Part shown: one piece after another, positions 55,464-63,219 of the stretch
Numbering within the stretch: the first letter of the stretch is position 1
Layout of the letters: every line of letters begins with the position of its first letter
Assembly: GCF_049800835.1 (NCBI RefSeq)
Contig: NZ_JBNAFU010000008.1
Span: 124,001-188,000, forward strand
Reading direction: 5' to 3'
Source: Dinoroseobacter sp049800835
Lineage (GTDB): Bacteria; Pseudomonadota; Alphaproteobacteria; Rhodobacterales; Rhodobacteraceae
Length of the DNA stretch: 64,000 nt
Translations under genes and position numbers: made by a program
The notes under the pieces: generated by a model
The model's input: the letters and a program-made list of their open reading frames with translations, nothing else
What the model was told of the DNA's origin: nothing
Database searches by the model: none

Positions 55464-56393
55464 TTACTTGCGCAGTTTGAGGGAAAAGAGACCTTGCGGA
55501 CGCACCATCAGGATGCCGACCACCACGAGCAGGGTCAGGACCTTGGCCATCGAGCCGGACAGGAAGAATTCCATGATCGACTGTGCCTGGCTGATGGAAA
55601 ACGCGCTGGCGATGGTGCCCAGCAGGCTACCCGCGCCGCCGAAGACGACCACGAGGAACGTGTCCACGATGTAAAGCTGGCCTGCCGTGGGCCCGGTCGA
55701 GCCGATCATCGTGAAGGCCGATCCCGCAACCCCGGCCACACCGCAGCCGATGCCAAAGGTCAGCCGGTCCGTCCAGGACGTGTTGATGCCGACGGCATCG
55801 GCCATGACCCGGTTCTGGTTGATCGCGCGCACCTGCAAGCCCCAGGATGACCGAAACATCATCACGTAAACAGCGATGGAAATGCAGGTCGCGAGGATCA
55901 TCACGAAGATGCCGTTGATCGGCACTTCCACGAGGTCGGTCAACGGCAGCGACCCCATCATCCAGTCCGGGATCGTGACCCCGACCTCGCGCGCGCCAAA
56001 CACACTGCGGTACACCTGTTGCAGGATCAGGCTCAGGCCCCAGGTTGCCAGAAGCGTGTCAAGTGGGCGCTTGTACAAATGTCGGATGAGCCCCCACTCG
56101 ACCAGCAGGCCCAAAAGGCCTGAGGCGATGAATGCAAGGATCATCGCCACGAAGAAATAGATGCCGAACAGCTCCGGCAGATAGGCAGCAAAGAAATTGG
56201 AGGTCAGATAAGTGACGTAGGCGCCAAGGATCATGAACTCGCCATGGGCCATGTTGATTACGCCCATCTGCCCAAAGATGATCGCCAGCCCCAGGGCCAT
56301 GAGTACAAAAACGGAAAACAGGATCAGTCCTGCGAAACCCTGCATCGCGAAAATCGCGCCGAGTTCGCCCATTGAGTAGCCGGAAAACATCAA
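55464..56393 (-). CDS. urtB: Urea/short-chain amide ABC transporter permease UrtB
   Basis: 309 aa, a full-length UrtB-type permease. The family signature VLMALGLAIIFGQMGVINMAHGEFMILGAYVTYL is near the N-terminus, LLATWGLSLILQQVYRSVFGAREVGVTIPDW follows, and RAINQNRVMADAVGINTSWTDRLTFGIGCGVAGVAGSAF corresponds to the EAA-like loop. Separated from urtA by 83 nt. Confidence 0.95.
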   Translation of the reverse strand: MMFSGYSMGELGAIFAMQGFAGLILFSVFVLMALGLAIIFGQMGVINMAHGEFMILGAYVTYLTSNFFAAYLPELFGIYFFVAMILAFIASGLLGLLVEWGLIRHLYKRPLDTLLATWGLSLILQQVYRSVFGAREVGVTIPDWMMGSLPLTDLVEVPINGIFVMILATCISIAVYVMMFRSSWGLQVRAINQNRVMADAVGINTSWTDRLTFGIGCGVAGVAGSAFTMIGSTGPTAGQLYIVDTFLVVVFGGAGSLLGTIASAFSISQAQSIMEFFLSGSMAKVLTLLVVVGILMVRPQGLFSLKLRK

Positions 56394-56476
56394 ACACCTC
56401 TGGGGGGAGTGGGAATTGTCAAAAGGGGAACGGGAACGGGGCAGGCGCGCCTGGCATCACGCCCGCCCCGGGCAGG

Positions 56477-57748
56477 TTACTGGTAGCCTTCGGGGAAGGG
56501 GTCCGGCTCCACCAGGTCTGCCGTCTCGAACACGACCTCGTACTGACCATCCGCCTGCGCGCGACCCACCCGGGTCTTGGACCAGAGGTGATGGTTCTCG
56601 TGCACCTTGACGTAGCCTTCAGGGGCGGTGGTCATCTCGATGCCCGGGCTCGCCTCGCGGACCTTGTCGACGTCGAAGGAGCCTGCCTTTTCGACCGCGG
56701 CTTTCCACAGCCACGGGCCAAGGTAGGCGGCTTGCGTCACGTCGCCGATGACCATGTCCTCCCCCCACATTTCCTTGAACGCGGCCACGAAATCAAGGTT
56801 GTTTTCGTTCTCAAGGCTCTGGAAGTATTTCATGCAGGCATAGGCGCCCTCGACGTTTTCACCGCCGATCCCGCGGATCTCGTCTTCCGTGACGGAGATG
56901 GTCAGAACGATCGGGCTTTCCTCGGTCGGGTCGATACCGGCGGCCTTCAGCTGCTTGTAGAACGCCACGTTCGAGCCACCCACGACGATGGCATAGATCA
57001 CGTCCGGCTTGCGCAGGCGGATCTTGTTGATGACCGAGTTGAACTGTGTGTGACCGAGCGGATAGTACTCCTCGCCGACAACGCTTGTGCCCTCCATGAA
57101 CTTCTCGATATGGGCCCGCGCGATCTTGTTGGACGTGCGCGGCCAGATGTAGTCCGAGCCAAGCAGGTAGAAGGTCTTTGCACCCTTGGTCTGCGTCACC
57201 CAGTCGAGGCCAGCGATGATCTGCTGGGTGGCCTCCTGCCCGGTGTAGATAACGTTCGGCGACTGTTCGAGGCCTTCGTAGAACGTCGGATAATAGAGGA
57301 ACCCGTTATGCTGTTCGAACACCGGCAGAACGGCCTTGCGGCTTGCGGATGTCCAGCAACCCATGACCGAGGCGACCTTGTCGTTGACCAGCAGTTTGCG
57401 GGCTTTTTCCGCGAATGTCGGCCAGTCGGACGCGCCGTCTTCCTGGATGTACTCGATTTTGCGGCCCAGAATGCCGCCCTGTGCGTTGATCTGTTCGATG
57501 GCAAGCTTTTCCGCCTGCACCGACCCGGTTTCGGAAATCGCCATCGTGCCGGTGATCGAGTGCAGGATGCCGATCGTTACCGTGTCGTCCGTAACGGCAA
57601 GGCCCGTGGTGTTCACCTCGGCGGTTGGAAAATCCTGCGCGCGCAGGTTCTTGGGCAGGAACAGCGAGGCCGCAAGCGCAGTGCCGCCGGCCATGACTGC
57701 GCGTCTGCTTGGGCCAGCCGGGTTTTCAGGGGTTTTACGATCAGTCAT
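56477..57748 (-). CDS. urtA: Urea/short-chain amide binding protein UrtA (FmdD-like)
   Basis: 423 aa with a twin-arginine signal (PSRRAVMAGG, RR at 15-16, cleavage near 37). The mature part is a type-1 periplasmic binding fold: VTIGILHSITGTMAISETGSVQAEKLAIEQINAQGGILGRKIEYIQEDGASDWPTFAEKARKLL, then VMGCWTSASRKAVLPVFEQHNGFLYYPTFYEGLE and YLLGSDYIWPRTSN. The family includes urea-binding UrtA and formamide/acetamide-binding FmdD; the linked formamidase favours an amide ligand, but sequence alone does not decide. First gene of the urtABCDE-fmdAB operon, divergent from the sensor kinase. Confidence 0.94.
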   Translation of the reverse strand: MTDRKTPENPAGPSRRAVMAGGTALAASLFLPKNLRAQDFPTAEVNTTGLAVTDDTVTIGILHSITGTMAISETGSVQAEKLAIEQINAQGGILGRKIEYIQEDGASDWPTFAEKARKLLVNDKVASVMGCWTSASRKAVLPVFEQHNGFLYYPTFYEGLEQSPNVIYTGQEATQQIIAGLDWVTQTKGAKTFYLLGSDYIWPRTSNKIARAHIEKFMEGTSVVGEEYYPLGHTQFNSVINKIRLRKPDVIYAIVVGGSNVAFYKQLKAAGIDPTEESPIVLTISVTEDEIRGIGGENVEGAYACMKYFQSLENENNLDFVAAFKEMWGEDMVIGDVTQAAYLGPWLWKAAVEKAGSFDVDKVREASPGIEMTTAPEGYVKVHENHHLWSKTRVGRAQADGQYEVVFETADLVEPDPFPEGYQ

Positions 57749-57834
57749 GACAGCTCCTTGTCGGGATAAGATGAAAAATCGGGCAGCGGACTGCCTTCTG
57801 ATCCGACCTTGGTCGAAGGAGCGCGGAAAGCCGT

Positions 57835-57852
57835 ATACGTCGATTGACGTAT
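57835..57852. promoter_or_regulatory. Perfect 18-bp inverted repeat, candidate operator for urtA and/or the kinase gene
   Basis: ATACGTC and GACGTAT are exact reverse complements separated by GATT, giving ATACGTCGATTGACGTAT, 87 nt upstream of urtA and 131 nt upstream of the kinase gene. Symmetry and size fit a dimeric LuxR/NarL-type response regulator, such as the one encoded at 61314-62231. Confidence 0.6.
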
Positions 57853-57982
57853 CCTTTTGCGCGTTACTACCCTGTAGGCTGCTTTGAGAACGGAGAGGGC
57901 AAAAGGTGTAGGGGAGGCGCTTTTGGCTGTTGGTGACAGCGCGCCCGCTTGTGTGTACAGGGGTGATTGACCCGGGGGCCCG

Positions 57983-60900
57983 ATGGCAACTCTATACCGC
58001 GCGACAAAGGAAAAACGGCGCTATAACCGTTGGGTCGCCAACGAGACGATGGAAGACTTCGCCCTGCGGTTCACCGCGCGGCGCGCCCGTCGCTGGTCCT
58101 ATGCCAGGGTGGCCAACACGGCGATCGGATCGATTTCCTTTCTTGCGCTGGAGGCGATCGGCGGGGCGCTGACCCTGACTTACGGATTTGACATCGCGAT
58201 CATGGCGATCATGCTGGTCGGCGCGTTTCTGTTTCTGACTGCGTTCCCAATAAGCTATTACGCGGCCCGCTACAGCGTGGATATCGACCTGCTCACGCGC
58301 GGGGCCGGCTTCGGCTATATCGGCTCCACGATCACCTCGCTGATTTACGCGACCTTCACCTTCATCTTCTTCGCGCTCGAAGCGGCCATTCTGGCGCTTG
58401 CGCTGGATTACTGCTTCGGCATCCCACTGGTTCTGGGCTATCTGATCAGCGCGCTGGTCGTGATCCCGCTCGTGATCAACGGTTTCTCCAAGATCTCGGC
58501 CTTTCAGGCCTGGACGCAGCCATTCTGGGTCGTGTTGCACATCACGCCGTTCGTCATTCTGGCCTTCGTGGGTTACGACTTCGAGGGGTGGTCGAGCTTT
58601 CAGGGAAACGCGCCGCAAGCCGAGACAAACGCAGCCAAGCTGATCATGCTTGGCGCGGCATCCGGCGTCATCTTCTCGCTGATCGCGCAGGTTGGCGAAC
58701 AGGTCGACTACCTGCGCTTTCTGCCCGAACCCAAGACGTCCGCCGACAAGCGCCGCTGGTGGGGGGCGCTGATCGTGGCGGGACCCGGCTGGTCGGTGCT
58801 CGGAATGCTCAAGATGCTTGCGGGGTCCTACCTGATCACGTTGGCCATCGCGAACGGTGTCCCGGCAGAAGATGCAACCGATCCGACGCGTATGTACGAA
58901 ACCGTGTTCAACCAGACCATCAACTCGCCTGTGCTGGTGCTGCTGCTGACGAGTTCATTCGTCATTCTCAGCCAGCTCAAGATCAACGTGACCAATGCTT
59001 ATGCCGGCTCTATCGCGTGGTCGAACTTCTTCTCGCGCCTGACCCACGCGCACCCGGGGCGCGTCGTTTGGCTGGTGTTCAACGTCGGCATCGCCGTGAT
59101 GCTGATGGAACTGGGCGTATTCGGCGCACTGGAGAGCACGCTTGCGCTCTATTCGCATGTCGCACTCGCTTGGATCGGAGCGCTCGTGGCCGATCTGGTG
59201 ATCAACAAACCCCTTGGCTTCAGCCCGCCGGGCATCGAGTTTCGCCGCGCGCATCTCTATGACATCAACCCGGTGGGCATCGGGTCCATGGCAACTGCCT
59301 GCGTCCTGTCCCTGCTGGCCTATGGCGGCGTGTTCGGCGCGCTGCCCGAAGCCACCTCGTCTTTCATCGCGTTGGGAAGCTCGTTTGTGCTCGCTCCGGT
59401 GATCGCCTGGGCCACGCGCGGGCGCTACTACATCGCGCGAGTGGCCCCCGAGAAGGTCGAGAACACCTGCATCATCTGCGAATACAGCTTCGATCCCGAG
59501 GATATGACCCATTGCCCGTTCCATGCCGGGCCGATCTGCTCGCTTTGCTGCACACTCGACAGCAACTGCCGCGATGCCTGCAAACCCCACGCACGGGCGG
59601 CGGACATGTCACGCGGTCTGCTGATGCAGGTGTTTCCGCAGCCCATTGCCGTCGCGTTGATGTCGCGTATGTCGCGGTTTGTCGCGGTCACATCGCTGCT
59701 CGGGGCGGCGTTTGGCGGATTACTCTTGCTTGTCCGCAATTTTCAGAATGCGGAGAATTTCGATGCCGTGCTCTGGGTGATATTCTCCATGGTGTTGATC
59801 GTTATCGGTATCGTCGTGTGGATGTACCTGCTGATCTCCGAAAGTCAGCATCAGGCGCGCGACGAAGCGGAAAAGCAAACCGAGCGATTGCTCTTTGAGG
59901 TGCGCGCGCATGAACGCACCGACCTTGAACTGCAGCGCGCCAAGGAGAAGGCCGAAGCCGCCAATCTCGCCAAGACCCGCTACATGACCGGACTGAGTCA
60001 CGAATTGCGCACGCCGTTGAATTCCATCTACGGGTTCGCGCAAATCCTGGAAAAGTCGCCCGATATTCCCGACAAGCGGCGCAATTCGATCACAACGATC
60101 CGGCGCAGCAGCGAGCATCTGGCCGGTTTGATCGAAGGCTTGCTGGACATCTCCCGGATCGAGGCCGGGCGGCTGGAGATCAGCCGCGACCGGATCAACC
60201 TGCGCCTCTTCCTGCAACAGGTTGCGTCGATCTTCGACGAGGCTGCGCGGGAGAAGGGGCTGACCTTCTCGATGGAGACCAGCGACCACCTTCCGATCTG
60301 GATCACCTTCGACGAAAAGCGACTGCGGCAGATCATCATCAACCTGCTGTCCAACGCCATCCGGTACACGGAGGAGGGCGAGGTCTCTCTGCGGATCAAT
60401 TACCGCAACGAGGTTGCGCTGCTGGAAGTTCGCGACACCGGAACCGGCATTGCGGAGGAGGATTTGCAGCGAATCTGGGAGCCTTTCGAGCGCGGCTCAC
60501 AGGTGACAACCGCAGGCTCCGGTCTCGGGTTGACCATTACGAAGTTGCTGGTGGAGATACTCGGCGGCGATATCGAGGTGGAAAGCGTGGTCGGGCAGGG
60601 ATGCGTATTTCGCGTACGCCTGATGCTACCGTCGGTTCCGGTTGATACAAAGCACGCCAGCACCGCCCCCAAGGCGGAGACGCGCAACCTGTCCATTCGG
60701 CGCATCGCGGGGTCGCGCAAGACTTTGCTCGTCGTGGATGACGACCCCAATCATCTGGCGCTGGTGGACAGTTTCCTGTCGCCTCTCGGGTTTGCGGTCC
60801 TGACCGCCTCGAACGCGGAACAGGCGCTCTTCATGCTCAACGACATCACCCCGGATTTGTTTATTCTCGACATCGATCTGCCCGGTCAGGACGGCTGGGC

Positions 60901-61327
60901 GCTGGCGGCGGCCTTGCGCAAGGGGGCGCACAGTTCGACCCCGATCGTGATGATTTCGGGCCATGCCATGGATGAGGCGCGCCGCGCGCCGGAGGTGGCA
61001 CTCAGCGATGCATTTCTTGCCAAGCCCTACAACCTCGACGATCTGCTGGCCCGGATCGCCGAGATTCTGCGCTTGCAACTGATCCTTGACGACGCGGCGC
61101 CTCCCAAGATCAGGCCGGTCGCGATCTTGACTGCCGCCGAGCGCGAGGAACTGATCGAGCTGGCCAGAAACGGCATGGCCTCGGCATTGTCCGAACGCAT
61201 CGCCGAACTGGCGGAGAAAGGCAGTTTGCGCGGCCCGATGCTCGTTCGGCTGAACAAGATGACCTCTGTCTATGATCTGCCCGGAGTGGTCGATATGTTG
61301 GAGGAGGCGCAGAATGCCATACTGTGA
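57983..61327 (+). CDS. NCS1 transporter-histidine kinase-receiver hybrid sensor
   Basis: 1,114 aa. Residues ~30-480 resemble an NCS1 (purine-cytosine permease) transporter with about 12 helices: VANTAIGSISFLALEAIGGALTLTYGF, QAWTQPFWVVLHITPFVILAFVGYDFEGW, ILSQLKINVTNAYAGSIAWSNFFSR. A cysteine-rich segment (~495-535, CIICEYSF, HCPFH, CSLCC, DACKPH) looks like a zinc site. Two helices and a coiled coil then lead to HisKA with H673 (GLSHELRTPLNS), the HATPase domain (LLSNAIRY, DTGTGI, GSGLGLTI) and a receiver domain with phospho-acceptor D963 (LFILDIDLPG). Probably a substrate-sensing kinase whose transporter part detects urea, amides or purines. The next gene, a LuxR-type regulator, overlaps by 14 nt. 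Confidence 0.9.
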   Translation: MATLYRATKEKRRYNRWVANETMEDFALRFTARRARRWSYARVANTAIGSISFLALEAIGGALTLTYGFDIAIMAIMLVGAFLFLTAFPISYYAARYSVDIDLLTRGAGFGYIGSTITSLIYATFTFIFFALEAAILALALDYCFGIPLVLGYLISALVVIPLVINGFSKISAFQAWTQPFWVVLHITPFVILAFVGYDFEGWSSFQGNAPQAETNAAKLIMLGAASGVIFSLIAQVGEQVDYLRFLPEPKTSADKRRWWGALIVAGPGWSVLGMLKMLAGSYLITLAIANGVPAEDATDPTRMYETVFNQTINSPVLVLLLTSSFVILSQLKINVTNAYAGSIAWSNFFSRLTHAHPGRVVWLVFNVGIAVMLMELGVFGALESTLALYSHVALAWIGALVADLVINKPLGFSPPGIEFRRAHLYDINPVGIGSMATACVLSLLAYGGVFGALPEATSSFIALGSSFVLAPVIAWATRGRYYIARVAPEKVENTCIICEYSFDPEDMTHCPFHAGPICSLCCTLDSNCRDACKPHARAADMSRGLLMQVFPQPIAVALMSRMSRFVAVTSLLGAAFGGLLLLVRNFQNAENFDAVLWVIFSMVLIVIGIVVWMYLLISESQHQARDEAEKQTERLLFEVRAHERTDLELQRAKEKAEAANLAKTRYMTGLSHELRTPLNSIYGFAQILEKSPDIPDKRRNSITTIRRSSEHLAGLIEGLLDISRIEAGRLEISRDRINLRLFLQQVASIFDEAAREKGLTFSMETSDHLPIWITFDEKRLRQIIINLLSNAIRYTEEGEVSLRINYRNEVALLEVRDTGTGIAEEDLQRIWEPFERGSQVTTAGSGLGLTITKLLVEILGGDIEVESVVGQGCVFRVRLMLPSVPVDTKHASTAPKAETRNLSIRRIAGSRKTLLVVDDDPNHLALVDSFLSPLGFAVLTASNAEQALFMLNDITPDLFILDIDLPGQDGWALAAALRKGAHSSTPIVMISGHAMDEARRAPEVALSDAFLAKPYNLDDLLARIAEILRLQLILDDAAPPKIRPVAILTAAEREELIELARNGMASALSERIAELAEKGSLRGPMLVRLNKMTSVYDLPGVVDMLEEAQNAIL

Positions 61328-62231
61328 CCCCGACCACCGCAACATTGCGCTTGTCGTCGATGACAGCCCTGAGTCGCTGAGCATGATTTCCACCGCGCTG
61401 GAGGAAAACGGGATCAGCGTCGTGGTCGCGCGCAACGGCGCGGCGGCGCTGGAGCTTGCCGCGCGCGTTCTGCCGGATGTGATCCTGATGGATGCGGTTA
61501 TGCCGGATCTGGACGGGTTCGAAACCTGTCGCCGGCTCAAAGCCGATGAACGGCTGGCCTATGCCCCGGTCATCTTCATGACCGGTCTGACCGAGTCCGA
61601 GCATATCATCAAAGGGCTGATGGCCGGCGGTGTCGATTACCTGACCAAGCCCGCAGTTATCGATGAGTTGGTGGCCCGGATCACGACCCATATCCTGAAC
61701 GCGAAGGCCATTCAAAGCGCGCGCCAAGCCCTTGATACATCTGGGCGATCGGTAGTGGCCGTCAACCTCGACGGGACCGTGCTATGGGGCAGTCCAAAGG
61801 CCATGAGCATGATCGAGCCGATGGTGGTTGAGGGTGTTCTGCGTACTGCGAAACATGCCGATTTCGAGGGGTGGCTGTCCGCAAGCCTGCGTTTGCCCGC
61901 CTCGCCTGCGCGGACCTTCATGCTGAACGATATCGCCTTGTCCTACATCGGTACCTCGCCGTCCTCGGAAATCCTGCTGAAAGTGTCGGGTCAGGATGGC
62001 GAGTCGCCTTACCAGCATCTTGAAAGGACGTTCGGATTGACCCCAAGGGAGGCGGAGGTGCTGTTCTGGTTGTCCTTGGGCAAGACGAACCGCGACATTG
62101 CCCAGATCCTCGATCTGAGCAGCCGAACCATCAACAAGCATCTTGAGACGATCTTTCAGAAAATGGGCGTCGATAACCGCACCGCCGCTGCCGTGTCAGC
62201 AGATCGGGCGATCAATCAGATGACGGCCTGA
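61314..62231 (+). CDS. LuxR/FixJ-type response regulator
   Basis: 305 aa from ATG 61314, preceded by GGAGGAGGCGC; the frame extends 14 codons upstream without a better start. The receiver domain (~10-130) has the acidic DDSPE patch, D60 (VILMDAVMPDLDG) and K in YLTKPA. A middle segment of unclear fold (~140-230) joins it to a LuxR-type helix-turn-helix (~236-300: LTPREAEVLFWLSLGKTNRDIAQILDLSSRTINKHLETIFQKMG). Overlap with the hybrid kinase marks it as the cognate output protein, likely controlling the divergent urt-fmd operon. Confidence 0.93.
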   Translation: MPYCDPDHRNIALVVDDSPESLSMISTALEENGISVVVARNGAAALELAARVLPDVILMDAVMPDLDGFETCRRLKADERLAYAPVIFMTGLTESEHIIKGLMAGGVDYLTKPAVIDELVARITTHILNAKAIQSARQALDTSGRSVVAVNLDGTVLWGSPKAMSMIEPMVVEGVLRTAKHADFEGWLSASLRLPASPARTFMLNDIALSYIGTSPSSEILLKVSGQDGESPYQHLERTFGLTPREAEVLFWLSLGKTNRDIAQILDLSSRTINKHLETIFQKMGVDNRTAAAVSADRAINQMTA

Positions 62232-62344
62232 GGCCCGCCATCCCCTTCGATCTCGTCTACCATTCCCAAATCCGAGGCCGCTACTTGGGCGGCAAGGGCT
62301 GTCCGGACAATTCCGTTGACAGCCGTGGATCGCCCTTCATACCA

Positions 62345-62356
62345 TTTGCATGCAAA
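62345..62356. promoter_or_regulatory. Perfect 12-bp palindrome upstream of the FAD-subunit gene
   Basis: TTTGCATGCAAA is perfectly self-complementary and lies 26 nt before ATG 62383, overlapping the expected 5' untranslated region or promoter. It could be the operator of a GntR- or MarR-sized dimer; no regulator gene is adjacent. Confidence 0.35.
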
Positions 62357-62382
62357 CGAATTTCCGAAAGAGGGAATCGCCG

Positions 62383-63219
62383 ATGTCCGCCTCGTATTTT
62401 GCGCCACAATCGCTTGATGAAGCGATCGACCTGATGGCGGCGCATGCCCCAGCGGTCATCGCGGGCGGCACGGACTATTTTCCATCCCGAGGCCATGCGC
62501 CCCTGAGCCAGAGCATACTGGACATCACCCGCATGCCGGAGTTGCGGGCGCTGGCGGTGTCGGATGATGGCTGGCGCATCGGGGCGGCCACAACCTGGTC
62601 GGAGATTGTCCGTGCGAACCTGCCCCCCGCGTTCGACGCTTTGCGCGCCGCTGCGAAGGAAGTCGGCAGCGTGCAAATCCAGAACGCGGGCACGGTGGCG
62701 GGCAACTTGTGCAACGCGTCCCCCGCAGCGGACGGGGTGCCACCGCTGTTGGTGTTGGACGCCGAGGTGGAACTCGTTGGTCCGAGCGGGCGGCGGCGCC
62801 TGCCGCTGGCGGATTTCCTGAAGGGCCCGCGCACAACCGACCTGCGGGCCGGCGAGATAATGGTGGCCCTGCATGGCCCGCCCGTTCCGGAGGGCGCCAC
62901 GTCGGCTTTCGAGAAACTCGGTGCGCGGCGGTATCTTGTGATCTCCATCGCGATGACTGCGGTCCTTGTGGTTTTGGACAAGTCTGGCCTGATTGCGGAG
63001 GCGCGGGTCGCCGTGGGAGCCTGTTCGCCGGTCGCACGCCGTCTACCGGTACTGGAGGCGGCGTTGGTCGGCCAATCGCCCGCTGATGTTCGGATTGATC
63101 CGGTCGGTCTTGCGGACCTCTCTCCGATCAGTGACGTACGTGCCGATGCACGCTACAGGTCCGAAGCTGTGCCACATCAGATCGCACGTGCCTTGCAGAA
63201 GGCGGCTTCAGGTGGATAA
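62383..63219 (+). CDS. FAD-binding subunit of a molybdenum hydroxylase (CoxM/XdhB-like)
   Basis: 278 aa from ATG 62383, which follows AGAGGGA; an ATG at 62350 in the same frame lies in the palindrome region and is less likely. FAD-contact motifs are AVIAGGTDYFP (~30-40) and IQNAGTVAGNLCNASPAADGVPPLLVLDAEVEL (~105-138), with the C-terminal CO-dehydrogenase flavoprotein domain. It passes electrons from the iron-sulfur domain to NAD or another acceptor. The next gene starts on an 8-nt overlap. Confidence 0.9.
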   Translation: MSASYFAPQSLDEAIDLMAAHAPAVIAGGTDYFPSRGHAPLSQSILDITRMPELRALAVSDDGWRIGAATTWSEIVRANLPPAFDALRAAAKEVGSVQIQNAGTVAGNLCNASPAADGVPPLLVLDAEVELVGPSGRRRLPLADFLKGPRTTDLRAGEIMVALHGPPVPEGATSAFEKLGARRYLVISIAMTAVLVVLDKSGLIAEARVAVGACSPVARRLPVLEAALVGQSPADVRIDPVGLADLSPISDVRADARYRSEAVPHQIARALQKAASGG

